Assembly (NCBI RefSeq): GCF_937997595.1 | Contig: NZ_CALKTS010000057.1 | Span: 1 to 6,289 of the forward strand | DNA from: an uncultured Campylobacter sp. | GTDB taxonomy: Bacteria; Campylobacterota; Campylobacteria; Campylobacterales; Campylobacteraceae | DNA length: 6,289 nucleotides | Direction: 5' to 3' | Shown: piece by piece, positions 1 through 5,771 of the stretch | How positions within the stretch are numbered: the stretch's first letter is position 1 | Layout: the number at the start of each line of letters is the position of its first letter | Position numbers and translations under genes: made by a program | The notes under the pieces: generated by a model | What the model was told of the DNA's origin: nothing | The model's input: only the letters and a program-made list of their open reading frames with translations | Databases searched by the model: none

Positions 1-7
1 CTCTCTG

Positions 8-99
8 CTTAAATTTTATGAAATTTACCGCGCGATTGCCGTTTTAGCTCCATGCAATTTATCGCGTCGCACGAGCTGCAAAATTTCATAAAATTTAAG
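8..99. repeat. 19-bp perfect inverted repeat, arms 8-26 and 81-99
   Basis: The arm CTTAAATTTTATGAAATTT at 8-26 is the exact reverse complement of the arm at 81-99, with a 54-base loop between them. It is AT-rich, so it is not a classical terminator stem. It belongs to the repetitive left flank, in which the same ATTTTATGAA core recurs twice more. It could be a paired repeat copy in opposite orientation or a protein-binding pair. Function is unknown. Confidence 0.75.
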
Positions 100-125
100 T
101 AGCACAAGGCTATGGAATTTTACCC

Positions 126-161
126 AAATTCTACAAGACAGCCCTATAAATTTTACGCGGC
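126..161. repeat. Left copy of a two-word repeat module shared with the right flank
   Basis: AAATTCTACAAGA at 126-138 is followed by AAATTTTACGCGGC at 148-161. Both words recur exactly, in the same order and orientation, at 5914-5926 and 5960-5973 on the other side of the operon. There the spacing is 45 rather than 22 bases between word starts. This shows that the two gene-free flanks are related sequence. Confidence 0.65.
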
Positions 162-204
162 TATCCGTAAAATTTGCAGAATTTTATGAAGCGATCTTTT
201 GCTA

Positions 205-220
205 AAATTTCATGAAATTT
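205..220. repeat. 16-bp perfect palindrome AAATTTCATGAAATTT
   Basis: This 16-mer reads the same on both strands and is a fused form of the arms seen at 11-26 and 81-96. Short palindromes of this kind can be operator sites, but no promoter or gene start is adjacent. A repeat-family origin is the simpler reading. Confidence 0.6.
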
Positions 221-365
221 CGGCGCTCTGTACTTAAGGCGTACGGCAAATCCATAAAGCCAGCTCCGCTTATGCGGCAGCACAGCGCAAAATTCCGCCG
301 CACACCCGCTCCAAAGCTTCATAAAATTTCATCGCCCCGCTCGTATCAGATAAAATTCCGTCGAC

Positions 366-1154
366 TTACTCCGCAGTTTTGTTTAAATTCGCGCTTAGTA
401 CGGGTAAAATTTTATCTATCTCGCCGCTCTGTCCGAGGCGGTACAGCGCGAAGTCGTATTTGATGGGGTCGCTCGGATCGAAACGCCTTAAGCTTTGCGT
501 AAGCTGCAAAACCGCCTCGAAATCGTAACTCTTGCGATCGATCAATCCAAGCTTAAGTGAAACTTTATGCGTATGGGTATCGAGCGGGATGAGGAGGCGC
601 GATTTTTCGATCTTTTTGTACAGCCCCAGATCGATGTCGCTGTCGCGCACCGCCCAGCGCAGGAAAAGATTGTAACGTTTATACGGCGATACGGGCTTTT
701 GCGCGAAGCCGCGTCCGAAAAAAAACTCATATCCCGGGCTGCGGTAGGGATTTAATTTGTAAATTTCGCCGATTAAAAAATTTATCCCATCTTCGATCCG
801 TCCGCTTTTTTGCATACCGCAAAGCACGCTCTCCTCGATGCTAAGGCTGTTTTTAAGCCGCTTTAAAGTTATAAAAATTTCAGCGACGTCGCGCGGGCTT
901 TGAAATCTATATTTTTTGCCCGCAAGCTCCGCTGCTATGCGCTCATCGCTCGCGTCCAAAAGAGAAAAATCAAGCGAGCGGAGGAATTTTAAAATTTGAG
1001 CCGCGCTTCCGTAAGCAAACAGCGCGCAGATGAGCGCTACGACGTCGTTTCGATGTCCCTTTGCGACCTGCAGCGGATCGGGCGCGCCGAAAAGATCCGC
1101 GTCGCAATTTTTCAAATCGGCGTAATAATCTAAAATTTGCTTTAAGCTTTTCAT
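366..1154 (-). CDS. TIGR02757/DUF2400 family protein
   Basis: A 262-residue protein of the TIGR02757 (DUF2400) family, whose function is unknown. Family marks are visible in order: the N-terminal LICALFAYGSAAQI block (about 41-54), PYKRYNLFLRWAVRDSDID (157-175), LLIPLDTHTHKVSLKLGL (187-204) and RRFDPSDPIKYDFALYRLG (223-241). The length is normal for the family. The block around Asp192 (PLDTHT) followed by K-x-x-x-K-L-G resembles the catalytic-Asp region of helix-hairpin-helix DNA glycosylases such as Nth and MutY (VDTHV-R-x-x-x-R-L-G); that resemblance is my inference, not a family assignment. The ATG overlaps the rsmD stop as ATGA, so translation is probably coupled, and no separate Shine-Dalgarno is evident. 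It is the last gene of the operon. Its final 20 residues come from AAATTTTA/AATTTAAA-rich DNA resembling the adjoining repeats, so the C-terminal tail may be repeat-derived. Confidence 0.9.
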   Translation of the reverse strand: MKSLKQILDYYADLKNCDADLFGAPDPLQVAKGHRNDVVALICALFAYGSAAQILKFLRSLDFSLLDASDERIAAELAGKKYRFQSPRDVAEIFITLKRLKNSLSIEESVLCGMQKSGRIEDGINFLIGEIYKLNPYRSPGYEFFFGRGFAQKPVSPYKRYNLFLRWAVRDSDIDLGLYKKIEKSRLLIPLDTHTHKVSLKLGLIDRKSYDFEAVLQLTQSLRRFDPSDPIKYDFALYRLGQSGEIDKILPVLSANLNKTAE

Positions 1155-2575
1155 TTTGCGTAGTAACTCATCGTCGTAGCGCCGAATTTGCGCGATTTAA
1201 GCAGCGCGAAATCGCCGATTTTAGGCGGCAGCTCAAGCTCGCTCATATGCTCGATCGCAATTAGCAGCTCGCACTGCACGGAGCCCAGGCGCGCTATCAA
1301 CGCCAGCATCCGCTCGTAAATCTCGCCAAAGCCCTGCCTGATCGCAAACGGCGGATCCAGATAGACAAACACTCTGCGCGCGGGATCGGAGATGGAATTT
1401 TCTATGGAATTTGCAGTATGGCTCTCGCTAGAATTTGCGGCAGAGCTTTTGTCTAAACCGCAGGAGAAATTTTCACGGGAGCTAGCGGCGAAATTTTTTC
1501 TTAAATCATGCATTAAATTTACGCTTGAATACAAATTCTCTCCGCAGCTAACGCCAAAATTACCACTAGAATTCGCAGTGGAATTTTTTCTTGAATCATA
1601 GATGAAATTTGCGCTTGAATATAAACTTTCTCCGCAACTAGTGCTAAAATTTTCGCCTAAATTTAAAATTTCTTTCTCTTCGCAACTCGCGCCTAAGCCC
1701 GTACCTCGATTTGCGTCAAAATTAGAACTTTCGCCGCATTTTGAGCTTAAATTTACGCTGCGATTAGCGGTCTCGGCGTCGCTCGCGTCGTATTTCGAAG
1801 CGCAGTTATCGTCAAACCTTTCGCTAAAGCTCACAGCGTCCGCAGTTAGCGAATTCACGCAGTATTTTATACTAGAAGCACCCGCATAATCGCCAATCTG
1901 GGCACAATCGCCAAAGCCCTCCTCGCCTGTATAATCATCATTTACGCCGCTCTGCGCGCCTTTTTGAGTACTGTCCGATATACCGCTTCGCATGCCGCAT
2001 TTAGGCAAATCTTTCACGCCGCTTTGCGCTTCTACGCTTTGCGCGGCGCGGTATCTGTCCTCGCCCTGCTCTACGCCACTAAAGCTTTTGCGGCAGCCCT
2101 CTTTTTCGCTGCCCAAATTTTCACAGCAGATGCCCTCGTCGGCATGGTTTTTGAAATTTTTGCCGCTTAAATTTAACGAATTCGCGCCCGAGCGTCCGTT
2201 CATATTCGCTTGCAGCTCGTGCAAAATTTCGGGCAGTCGTTCGAAGCAATCGCCCAAAATCGCATTTGCACCGAGCCCAAAAAGCTCGAAATTTTTCCGC
2301 ATTATCTTATGCGCGGCCGCGTCCTTTTCGATCGCATAAACGTTTTTTGCGCCATTACTTAGCGCTTCAAGCGCCATCGCGCCGCTACCGCCGAAGCACT
2401 CGATAAACGCCGCGCCGCGCAACTCCGCCCGCCACGTATCGAAAAACGAACCCTTTACGATGCTTTTCGTGCTGCGCGTACTCGAAAGCGCGGGCAGAGC
2501 GAGCTTTTTGCCCCTATAAATACCGCTTGAAATTTGCGTAAAGAGCATGCCGCCAAGCTTGGAAAATTTAGCCAT
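1151..2575 (-). CDS. rsmD: 16S rRNA (guanine966-N2)-methyltransferase RsmD with a large internal insert
   Basis: RsmD transfers a methyl group from SAM to N2 of G966 of 16S rRNA in the 30S subunit. The N-terminal family block is seen (QISSGIYRGKKLALPAL, 14-30; STRSTKSIVKGSFFDT, 32-47). Motif I follows (FIECFGGSGAMALEAL, 57-72), then the acidic adenosine-binding strand (YAIEKD, 80-85) and LGDCFERLPEIL (107-118). The catalytic DPPF lies only at 407-410, and the C-terminal RKFGATTMSYY at 462-472 is typical. The protein has 474 residues against about 190-200 for the family. Residues about 122-398 are an added low-complexity Asn/Ser/Gly/Ala/Cys-rich segment with internal repeats; without it the enzyme has normal length and all motifs. 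The frame is uninterrupted, so it is not obviously a pseudogene, though activity is unproven. Start: ATG at 2575, preceded by AAGAAGG four bases upstream, overlapping the previous gene by 8 bp. Met10 (2548) would also keep the whole conserved domain but has no good ribosome site. Confidence 0.92.
   Translation of the reverse strand: MAKFSKLGGMLFTQISSGIYRGKKLALPALSSTRSTKSIVKGSFFDTWRAELRGAAFIECFGGSGAMALEALSNGAKNVYAIEKDAAAHKIMRKNFELFGLGANAILGDCFERLPEILHELQANMNGRSGANSLNLSGKNFKNHADEGICCENLGSEKEGCRKSFSGVEQGEDRYRAAQSVEAQSGVKDLPKCGMRSGISDSTQKGAQSGVNDDYTGEEGFGDCAQIGDYAGASSIKYCVNSLTADAVSFSERFDDNCASKYDASDAETANRSVNLSSKCGESSNFDANRGTGLGASCEEKEILNLGENFSTSCGESLYSSANFIYDSRKNSTANSSGNFGVSCGENLYSSVNLMHDLRKNFAASSRENFSCGLDKSSAANSSESHTANSIENSISDPARRVFVYLDPPFAIRQGFGEIYERMLALIARLGSVQCELLIAIEHMSELELPPKIGDFALLKSRKFGATTMSYYAK
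1380..2212 (-). repeat. In-frame low-complexity insert inside rsmD (about 275 codons)
   Basis: This segment encodes residues about 122-398 of the RsmD protein and matches nothing in the family fold. It carries no hydrophobic stretches, is rich in Ser, Asn, Gly, Ala and Glu, and contains 12 Cys (150, 151, 161, 193, 224, 239, 258, 280, 298, 314, 344, 372). The dipeptides Asn-Phe and Asn-Leu recur (for example at 135, 140, 275, 285, 305, 309, 323, 339, 353, 361 and 369) because the DNA is studded with AATTT words read as AAT-TTN. AQSGVKD at 183-189 and AQSGVND at 207-213 form an older, 72-bp-spaced repeat, and a 30-residue tandem repeat lies at 309-368. The boundaries are estimated from where RsmD homology stops and resumes. 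It is probably a disordered loop projecting between two core strands. Confidence 0.8.
1472..1651 (-). repeat. 90-bp tandem duplication within the rsmD insert
   Basis: Two direct copies (1562-1651 and 1472-1561) encode consecutive 30-residue units at 309-338 and 339-368. They are aligned around NF-x-x-SCGE-x-LYSS-x-N and -RKN-x-x-A-x-S. Over the 70-bp core (1491-1560 against 1581-1650) I count 57 identical positions, with mostly transition differences. A shorter third unit starts at residue 369 (NFSCG). The exact multiple of three keeps the frame open. The divergence shows the duplication is not a recent slippage event or assembly artefact. Confidence 0.85.
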
Positions 2576-2894
2576 TTTGCCTTCTTAAAATTTCGATGAT
2601 TTTTGCCTTGAACTCATCAAATAGCGCACAAATTTCCTCTTCTGCCGCGTCGTATCCACTAAGATCCACCCGTAGCGAGCTTTGAAAATCCTCTAACTTC
2701 GATAACAACATCTGCTTGGAAAACGGCAGCGCCAAATCTCCGTCCTCGCCGATCAAAAATAGCGGTTTTGCCGAGCTTTTCGGCTCATCGCTTATCACAA
2801 AGTCGCAATCCTGCGCGCTTGCGGCATGACCTTTTAAAAATAGCTCCAGCGTCTTTTGCAAAATTTCGCAGTCGCAATCGATAAAAGCTTTCAT
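2568..2894 (-). CDS. Conserved-looking small protein of unknown function (108 aa)
   Basis: I do not recognise this protein. It is acidic in its second half, has no signal peptide or membrane segment, and ends in a predicted helical stretch (EEEICALFDEFKAKIIEILRRQ). Its layout loosely recalls a degenerate response-regulator receiver: an acidic first strand with D6 and D8, DFVISD at about 31-36, PLFLIGE at 44-50 and LPFSKQMLLSKL at 56-67, the last resembling the KPF-x-x-x-L end of receiver domains. This is a weak inference. Start: ATG at 2894 overlaps the previous stop by one base as TGATG, and AAAAAGGGG sits five bases upstream. A TTG three bases earlier (2897) would place the ribosome site too close. 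The stop overlaps the rsmD start by 8 bp. Its tight placement between two methyltransferase genes suggests co-translation with rsmD. Confidence 0.72.
   Translation of the reverse strand: MKAFIDCDCEILQKTLELFLKGHAASAQDCDFVISDEPKSSAKPLFLIGEDGDLALPFSKQMLLSKLEDFQSSLRVDLSGYDAAEEEICALFDEFKAKIIEILRRQNG
2580..2586 (-). promoter_or_regulatory. Ribosome-binding site of rsmD
   Basis: AAGAAGG on the minus strand, four bases before the ATG at 2575 and inside the end of the upstream coding sequence. It decides the start in favour of Met1 rather than Met10. Confidence 0.6.
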
Positions 2895-3991
2895 CAAAGC
2901 CCCTTTTTAAATTTTATCATCTTAAACTTCTCGCCAAACTCCGCGCGCAAGTGATTAAACTGCAAAAGCGCGTTGCGATAACCCTTCTCGCCGCTTTTTT
3001 GCATAAAAAGCTCTAAAAGCTGGACCGCGCCGAAGTCTATCAAAGCCGCGATCTGTCTTTTAAAATCCGCCGTCACGGCGCCCGCATCCTCAAACGCAGC
3101 GCGTAAAATTTCAAAATTTACGTCGTAAGTAAGGTCACTCTTGCCGTAAAAATCGCTTAAACTTTGCACCTCAAAGAAGCTGAAAACCTCGTGGTTTCGA
3201 TAGATCCGCAGGCTAAAATCGCCGCTAGCGCCCATCTGTCCGTAATCGAAGGCTATGAAATAAAACCGCTGCGCGCTGGCGCAAATTTCGCGGGCGAAGC
3301 GAAAGTATCCGATCGGGATTTCGCCGCGCGATATGCCGAATCTGCGCGCGAGGGTCAAAATTTCACGTTCTTTTATGGGGGCAAATTTTGCCGCGCCGCT
3401 TTCGATAAAAAGCATATTTTCGCCGTCCACCGCCTCGCATTTAAAGGCGTCGAAAAGCTCGTTTGCCACAAAGATCGCATCTTTAAATTTCGCCTCGCGC
3501 GCGCTTGCAAAGTGCTTTAACGCGATTTCGCCGCCGAAGCTCTCCGCAAAGCTCACCCGCTGTAGCTCGCGCAGACGCTCGTGCGGCTCGATAATCGCAA
3601 AGCTAAATTTATCAATCGCCGCCGCGCCGCCCAATGTAAAAATCGCCTGCGCTATGTCGCAAAGCAGCCGCCCGTCGTGCGAGCCGATCTCTACGATAGC
3701 GATTTTAGCGTTATTTTGCGGTTTTTTTGCAAGCGCGACATCTAAATTTAGCTTGCCAGGATTAGCCGCAAAATTTTGCCGCGATGCGCCCGAGCTTATC
3801 GCCGCGTCTAAGCTTAACTCTTGCGTCGCGCAAAAATCTGCGCTTAGGCGTAAAATTTCGCGCGCGATGCAGATCCCAAAGAAGCTCCCTACGCTCACGG
3901 CAGTGTAAAAATCGCCGCTCTTGCCGATTTTAGCGGCGTTTGCGTAATAGCTCTCGTTTAGCCAGCTCTCGAAAAAATCGCTAAATTTCAC
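2894..3991 (-). CDS. SAM-dependent methyltransferase, MidA/NDUFAF7 family
   Basis: A class I methyltransferase of the MidA (DUF185/Methyltransf_28) family. Its eukaryotic member NDUFAF7 methylates an arginine of a complex I subunit; the bacterial substrate is not established. The family signature IGKSGDFYTAVSVGSFFG lies at 22-39, motif I IVEIGSHDGRLLCDI at 99-113, IIEPHERLRELQ at 133-144, VANELFDAFKCEAV at 175-188 and FDYGQMG at 248-254, followed by LRIYRNH (261-267), where most relatives have a comparable R-x-Y-x-x-H block. The protein starts with GTG at 3991, overlapping the argD stop as GTGA. The next upstream codons belong to argD, and the N-terminus is already complete. Residues about 52-96, just before motif I, look like an extra Ser/Ala/Asn-rich segment. 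This Campylobacter-type protein ends TGA as TGATG, shared with the next gene. Confidence 0.88.
   Translation of the reverse strand: MKFSDFFESWLNESYYANAAKIGKSGDFYTAVSVGSFFGICIAREILRLSADFCATQELSLDAAISSGASRQNFAANPGKLNLDVALAKKPQNNAKIAIVEIGSHDGRLLCDIAQAIFTLGGAAAIDKFSFAIIEPHERLRELQRVSFAESFGGEIALKHFASAREAKFKDAIFVANELFDAFKCEAVDGENMLFIESGAAKFAPIKEREILTLARRFGISRGEIPIGYFRFAREICASAQRFYFIAFDYGQMGASGDFSLRIYRNHEVFSFFEVQSLSDFYGKSDLTYDVNFEILRAAFEDAGAVTADFKRQIAALIDFGAVQLLELFMQKSGEKGYRNALLQFNHLRAEFGEKFKMIKFKKGL
3704..3838 (-). repeat. Probable 45-codon low-complexity insert in the MidA-like gene
   Basis: It encodes residues about 52-96, between the N-terminal FYTAVSVGSFFG block and motif I (VEIGSHDG). The segment has Ala, Ser and Asn and includes Asn-Phe (73-74) and Leu-Asn-Leu (81-83), encoded by AAATTT-type words at about 3748-3774. 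Related proteins join these two blocks with a short linker, as I remember the family, so this is probably an expansion. It resembles the rsmD insert in texture but has no internal repeat that I can see. Confidence 0.5.
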
Positions 3992-5157
3992 GCCCGCGCT
4001 ATCTCGTCCAGGCTCTTGCGTAGGCGCGCAAAACCCTCTTTGATCTCCGGTTTTTTGATATTTAGCGCAGGTAAAAATCTAAGAGTGCGCTTACCGGATT
4101 TTAGGATCAAAAGCCCGCTTTGCAGGGCTTTGTTAAAGATCTCACTCAGATTTTTTTCATCGCGCAGCACGAGGCCTTGCATCAGACCGAGCCCCACGCG
4201 CTTTTCGATCAGGCTAGGATAGTCTGCGGCGAGCCCGTCTAGTTTTTTGATAAATCTTTTTATAGTCTTATCAAGCTTACCGCTCGCTTTTAAAAACTCA
4301 AGCTGCGAAAGCACCGCAAGCGCCGTAGAGGTCGCCAAAAAGTTACCGCCGAAGGTGCTACCGTGCTCGCCCGGAGCGAAAATGTTTTGCTGCGCCACGC
4401 ACGCGCCGATCGGCACGCCGCCCGCAAGCCCTTTGGCAAAGGTGATGATGTCGGGGCGGATGCCGTAAATTTGCGACGTCGCAAACTCGCCCGTGCGATA
4501 TACGCCGCACTGCACCTCGTCGGTGATCAAAAGCAGCTTTTTCTCTTTCAAAACAGCCGCCAGCCTTTGCACGCTAGCCTTATCCAGAGGTTTAATACCG
4601 CCCTCGCCCTGGACTAGCTCGATCATCACGGCGACGCTATTTTCATCGATATGCGCTATGATATCCTCGATATCGTCGAAAAATTTAAACCCGGGCATAT
4701 AGGGCGCGAAAATTTCCGGATGAAATTTCTCCTGCCCGGTAGCTTGCAGCGTCGCTAGCGTGCGGCCGTGGAAGGAATTTCGCAGAGTTAGAATTTCAAA
4801 TTTTTTATTAGGGAAATTTACGGTGCCGTATTTGCGCGCCATTTTGATAGCCGCTTCGTTCGCCTCAGCGCCAGAGTTGCAAAACACGGCGTAGCTGCGA
4901 TACCCCAAAAGCTCGCTAATCTTTTGAGCCAGGGCTTCTTGGGGCAGAATTCTATAGATATTTGAGCCGTGGATGATCTGCGCAGCTTGCGTGCCGATCG
5001 CTTCCAGCACGATCTCATTTGCGTGCCCCAGGCAGTTTACGCCGATGCCCGCGCCAAAATCCACGTAGTCCTTGCCCGCTTCGTCATAGACTATCGAGCC
5101 CTCGCCTCTTACCAGCGCTACGTTTACGCGCGCGAAATTATCCATCAAATAGTTCAT
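3988..5157 (-). CDS. argD: Acetylornithine aminotransferase
   Basis: ArgD is a cytosolic class-III pyridoxal-phosphate aminotransferase that converts N-acetylglutamate semialdehyde and glutamate to N-acetylornithine in arginine synthesis. Many ArgD enzymes also serve as N-succinyl-diaminopimelate aminotransferase in lysine/peptidoglycan synthesis. Visible motifs: GAGIGVNCLGHANE (35-48), the phosphate-binding FCNSGAEANEAAIK (92-105), SFHGRT (128-133), the cofactor-ring ITDEVQCGVYRTG (211-223, Asp213), the Schiff-base FAKGLAGGVPIGA (240-252, Lys242) and HGSTFGGN (265-272). The length of 389 residues is normal and no key residue is missing. The ATG at 5157 has GTGGAG eight bases upstream and overlaps the previous stop as ATGA. 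The end overlaps the next gene as GTGA. No other arginine gene is present in the window. Confidence 0.96.
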   Translation of the reverse strand: MNYLMDNFARVNVALVRGEGSIVYDEAGKDYVDFGAGIGVNCLGHANEIVLEAIGTQAAQIIHGSNIYRILPQEALAQKISELLGYRSYAVFCNSGAEANEAAIKMARKYGTVNFPNKKFEILTLRNSFHGRTLATLQATGQEKFHPEIFAPYMPGFKFFDDIEDIIAHIDENSVAVMIELVQGEGGIKPLDKASVQRLAAVLKEKKLLLITDEVQCGVYRTGEFATSQIYGIRPDIITFAKGLAGGVPIGACVAQQNIFAPGEHGSTFGGNFLATSTALAVLSQLEFLKASGKLDKTIKRFIKKLDGLAADYPSLIEKRVGLGLMQGLVLRDEKNLSEIFNKALQSGLLILKSGKRTLRFLPALNIKKPEIKEGFARLRKSLDEIARA

Positions 5158-5771
5158 TTTTTATACTCCACTTTAGGCAGATGCCAAGATTTGTAATAAG
5201 CCACCATGCGAAACGCAACCCCTAAAACCAGCAAAATAAGCACCGAAACTACGCCGCTAAGCCCCAATCCATCAAGCACAAAATATATCAAGCCCACGCC
5301 CATGCTTATCGTGCCATAAAGCCCCGTATGCAAAAACCACGGCACTTCATTCAGCAGTACGTCGCGCAAAATGCCGCCGCCCACGCCGTTGCAAAATGCG
5401 ATTAGCACCACGCCGAAAACGTTATGATTGTAGCTTAGCGCAACCATCGCCCCTACGATCGAAAAGCTTACGACGTCGATCGCATCGGTTAGAATAAATA
5501 AAAATTTACCCTCCAAATCGCGGTTCTCGTAAAGTTTGGCAAAAATAGCTACGACGCTTACCGCAAGCACGATGGTTACGGGCGCGTAGTGCGTGAATGA
5601 GTAGATCTCGCGGCTTACCAAGGTGTCGCGCATGATCCCGCCGCCAAGCGCAGTCAAAAACGCCGCGATAAAGATCCCAAGCCAATCGCAGCCCTTCTTT
5701 ACGCCGAATAAAAACCCGCTAAGCGCCGCCGAAGCGATGCCTACGCACTCCGTAAACTCTAAAATACTCAT
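5154..5771 (-). CDS. TRIC/UPF0126 family inner-membrane protein (YicG-like)
   Basis: A 205-residue integral membrane protein of the trimeric intracellular cation (TRIC) channel family, also known as UPF0126. Prokaryotic members form trimeric monovalent-cation channels; the role here is by family. It shows the family's internal duplication: two glycine-rich motifs, LGGGIMRD at 42-49 and VGGGILRD at 130-137. Each is followed by a similar stretch and embedded in hydrophobic segments. About seven membrane segments are apparent (around 6-24, 31-47, 62-80, 92-111, 115-132, 150-167 and 171-191). The C-terminus is short and basic (KSWHLPKVEYKK). The length matches the family. The ATG at 5771 is the first usable in-frame start, but the only AAAAGGA lies 17 bases upstream, so the ribosome site is weak. 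It is the first gene of the operon, and its stop overlaps argD as ATGA. Confidence 0.9.
   Translation of the reverse strand: MSILEFTECVGIASAALSGFLFGVKKGCDWLGIFIAAFLTALGGGIMRDTLVSREIYSFTHYAPVTIVLAVSVVAIFAKLYENRDLEGKFLFILTDAIDVVSFSIVGAMVALSYNHNVFGVVLIAFCNGVGGGILRDVLLNEVPWFLHTGLYGTISMGVGLIYFVLDGLGLSGVVSVLILLVLGVAFRMVAYYKSWHLPKVEYKK

Larger units (their letters stand above)
1..365. other. Gene-free left flank made of degenerate AAATTT-word repeats
   Basis: No convincing gene is visible here. The stretch is filled with AAATTT, AAAATTT and AAATTC words separated by about 10-30 bases of GC-rich spacer. The 10-mer ATTTTATGAA occurs four times in alternating orientation: plus at 13-22 and 181-190, and as its complement at 85-94 and 318-327. 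A short open frame from 212 on the plus strand gives a Lys-Phe-Arg-Arg-repeating peptide that simply translates the repeats and then runs antisense into the downstream gene. It lies after the end of the minus-strand operon, but I see no strong GC hairpin followed by a T-run that would be a classical terminator. The only GC hairpin is a 4-bp CCGC/GCGG stem at 266-277. Confidence 0.7.

Noticed and set aside
266..277. Intrinsic terminator for the operon
   Set aside because: The CCGC/GCGG stem is only 4 bp and has no following T-run in the minus-strand direction.
212..463. Plus-strand open frame of 83 codons beginning in the left flank
   Set aside because: Its Lys-Phe-Arg-Arg repeats are a translation of AAATTTCGGCG-like words. 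It then runs antisense through the end of the DUF2400 gene, and it has no family resemblance.
1392..1889. Two abutting plus-strand open frames opposite the rsmD insert, separated by a single TAG
   Set aside because: They lie antisense to a longer frame flanked by conserved RsmD motifs. Their Leu-Glu-Phe/Leu-Lys-Phe periodicity follows from the same AATTT words. It is curious that both strands stay open, but this is expected for low-stop repetitive DNA.
1151..2575. rsmD as a pseudogene or a fusion of two genes
   Set aside because: The frame is unbroken and all N- and C-terminal RsmD motifs are intact on one reading frame. The middle has no start, ribosome site or motif of a second gene.
2895..2897. 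TTG start of the 108-residue gene
   Set aside because: The adjacent ATG at 2894 has better spacing to AAAAAGGGG and forms the usual TGATG overlap.
3333..3908. 191-codon plus-strand open frame
   Set aside because: Antisense shadow of the MidA-like gene. Its composition is Ala/Ser/Lys-rich with no recognisable domain, and the minus-strand frame has clear family motifs.
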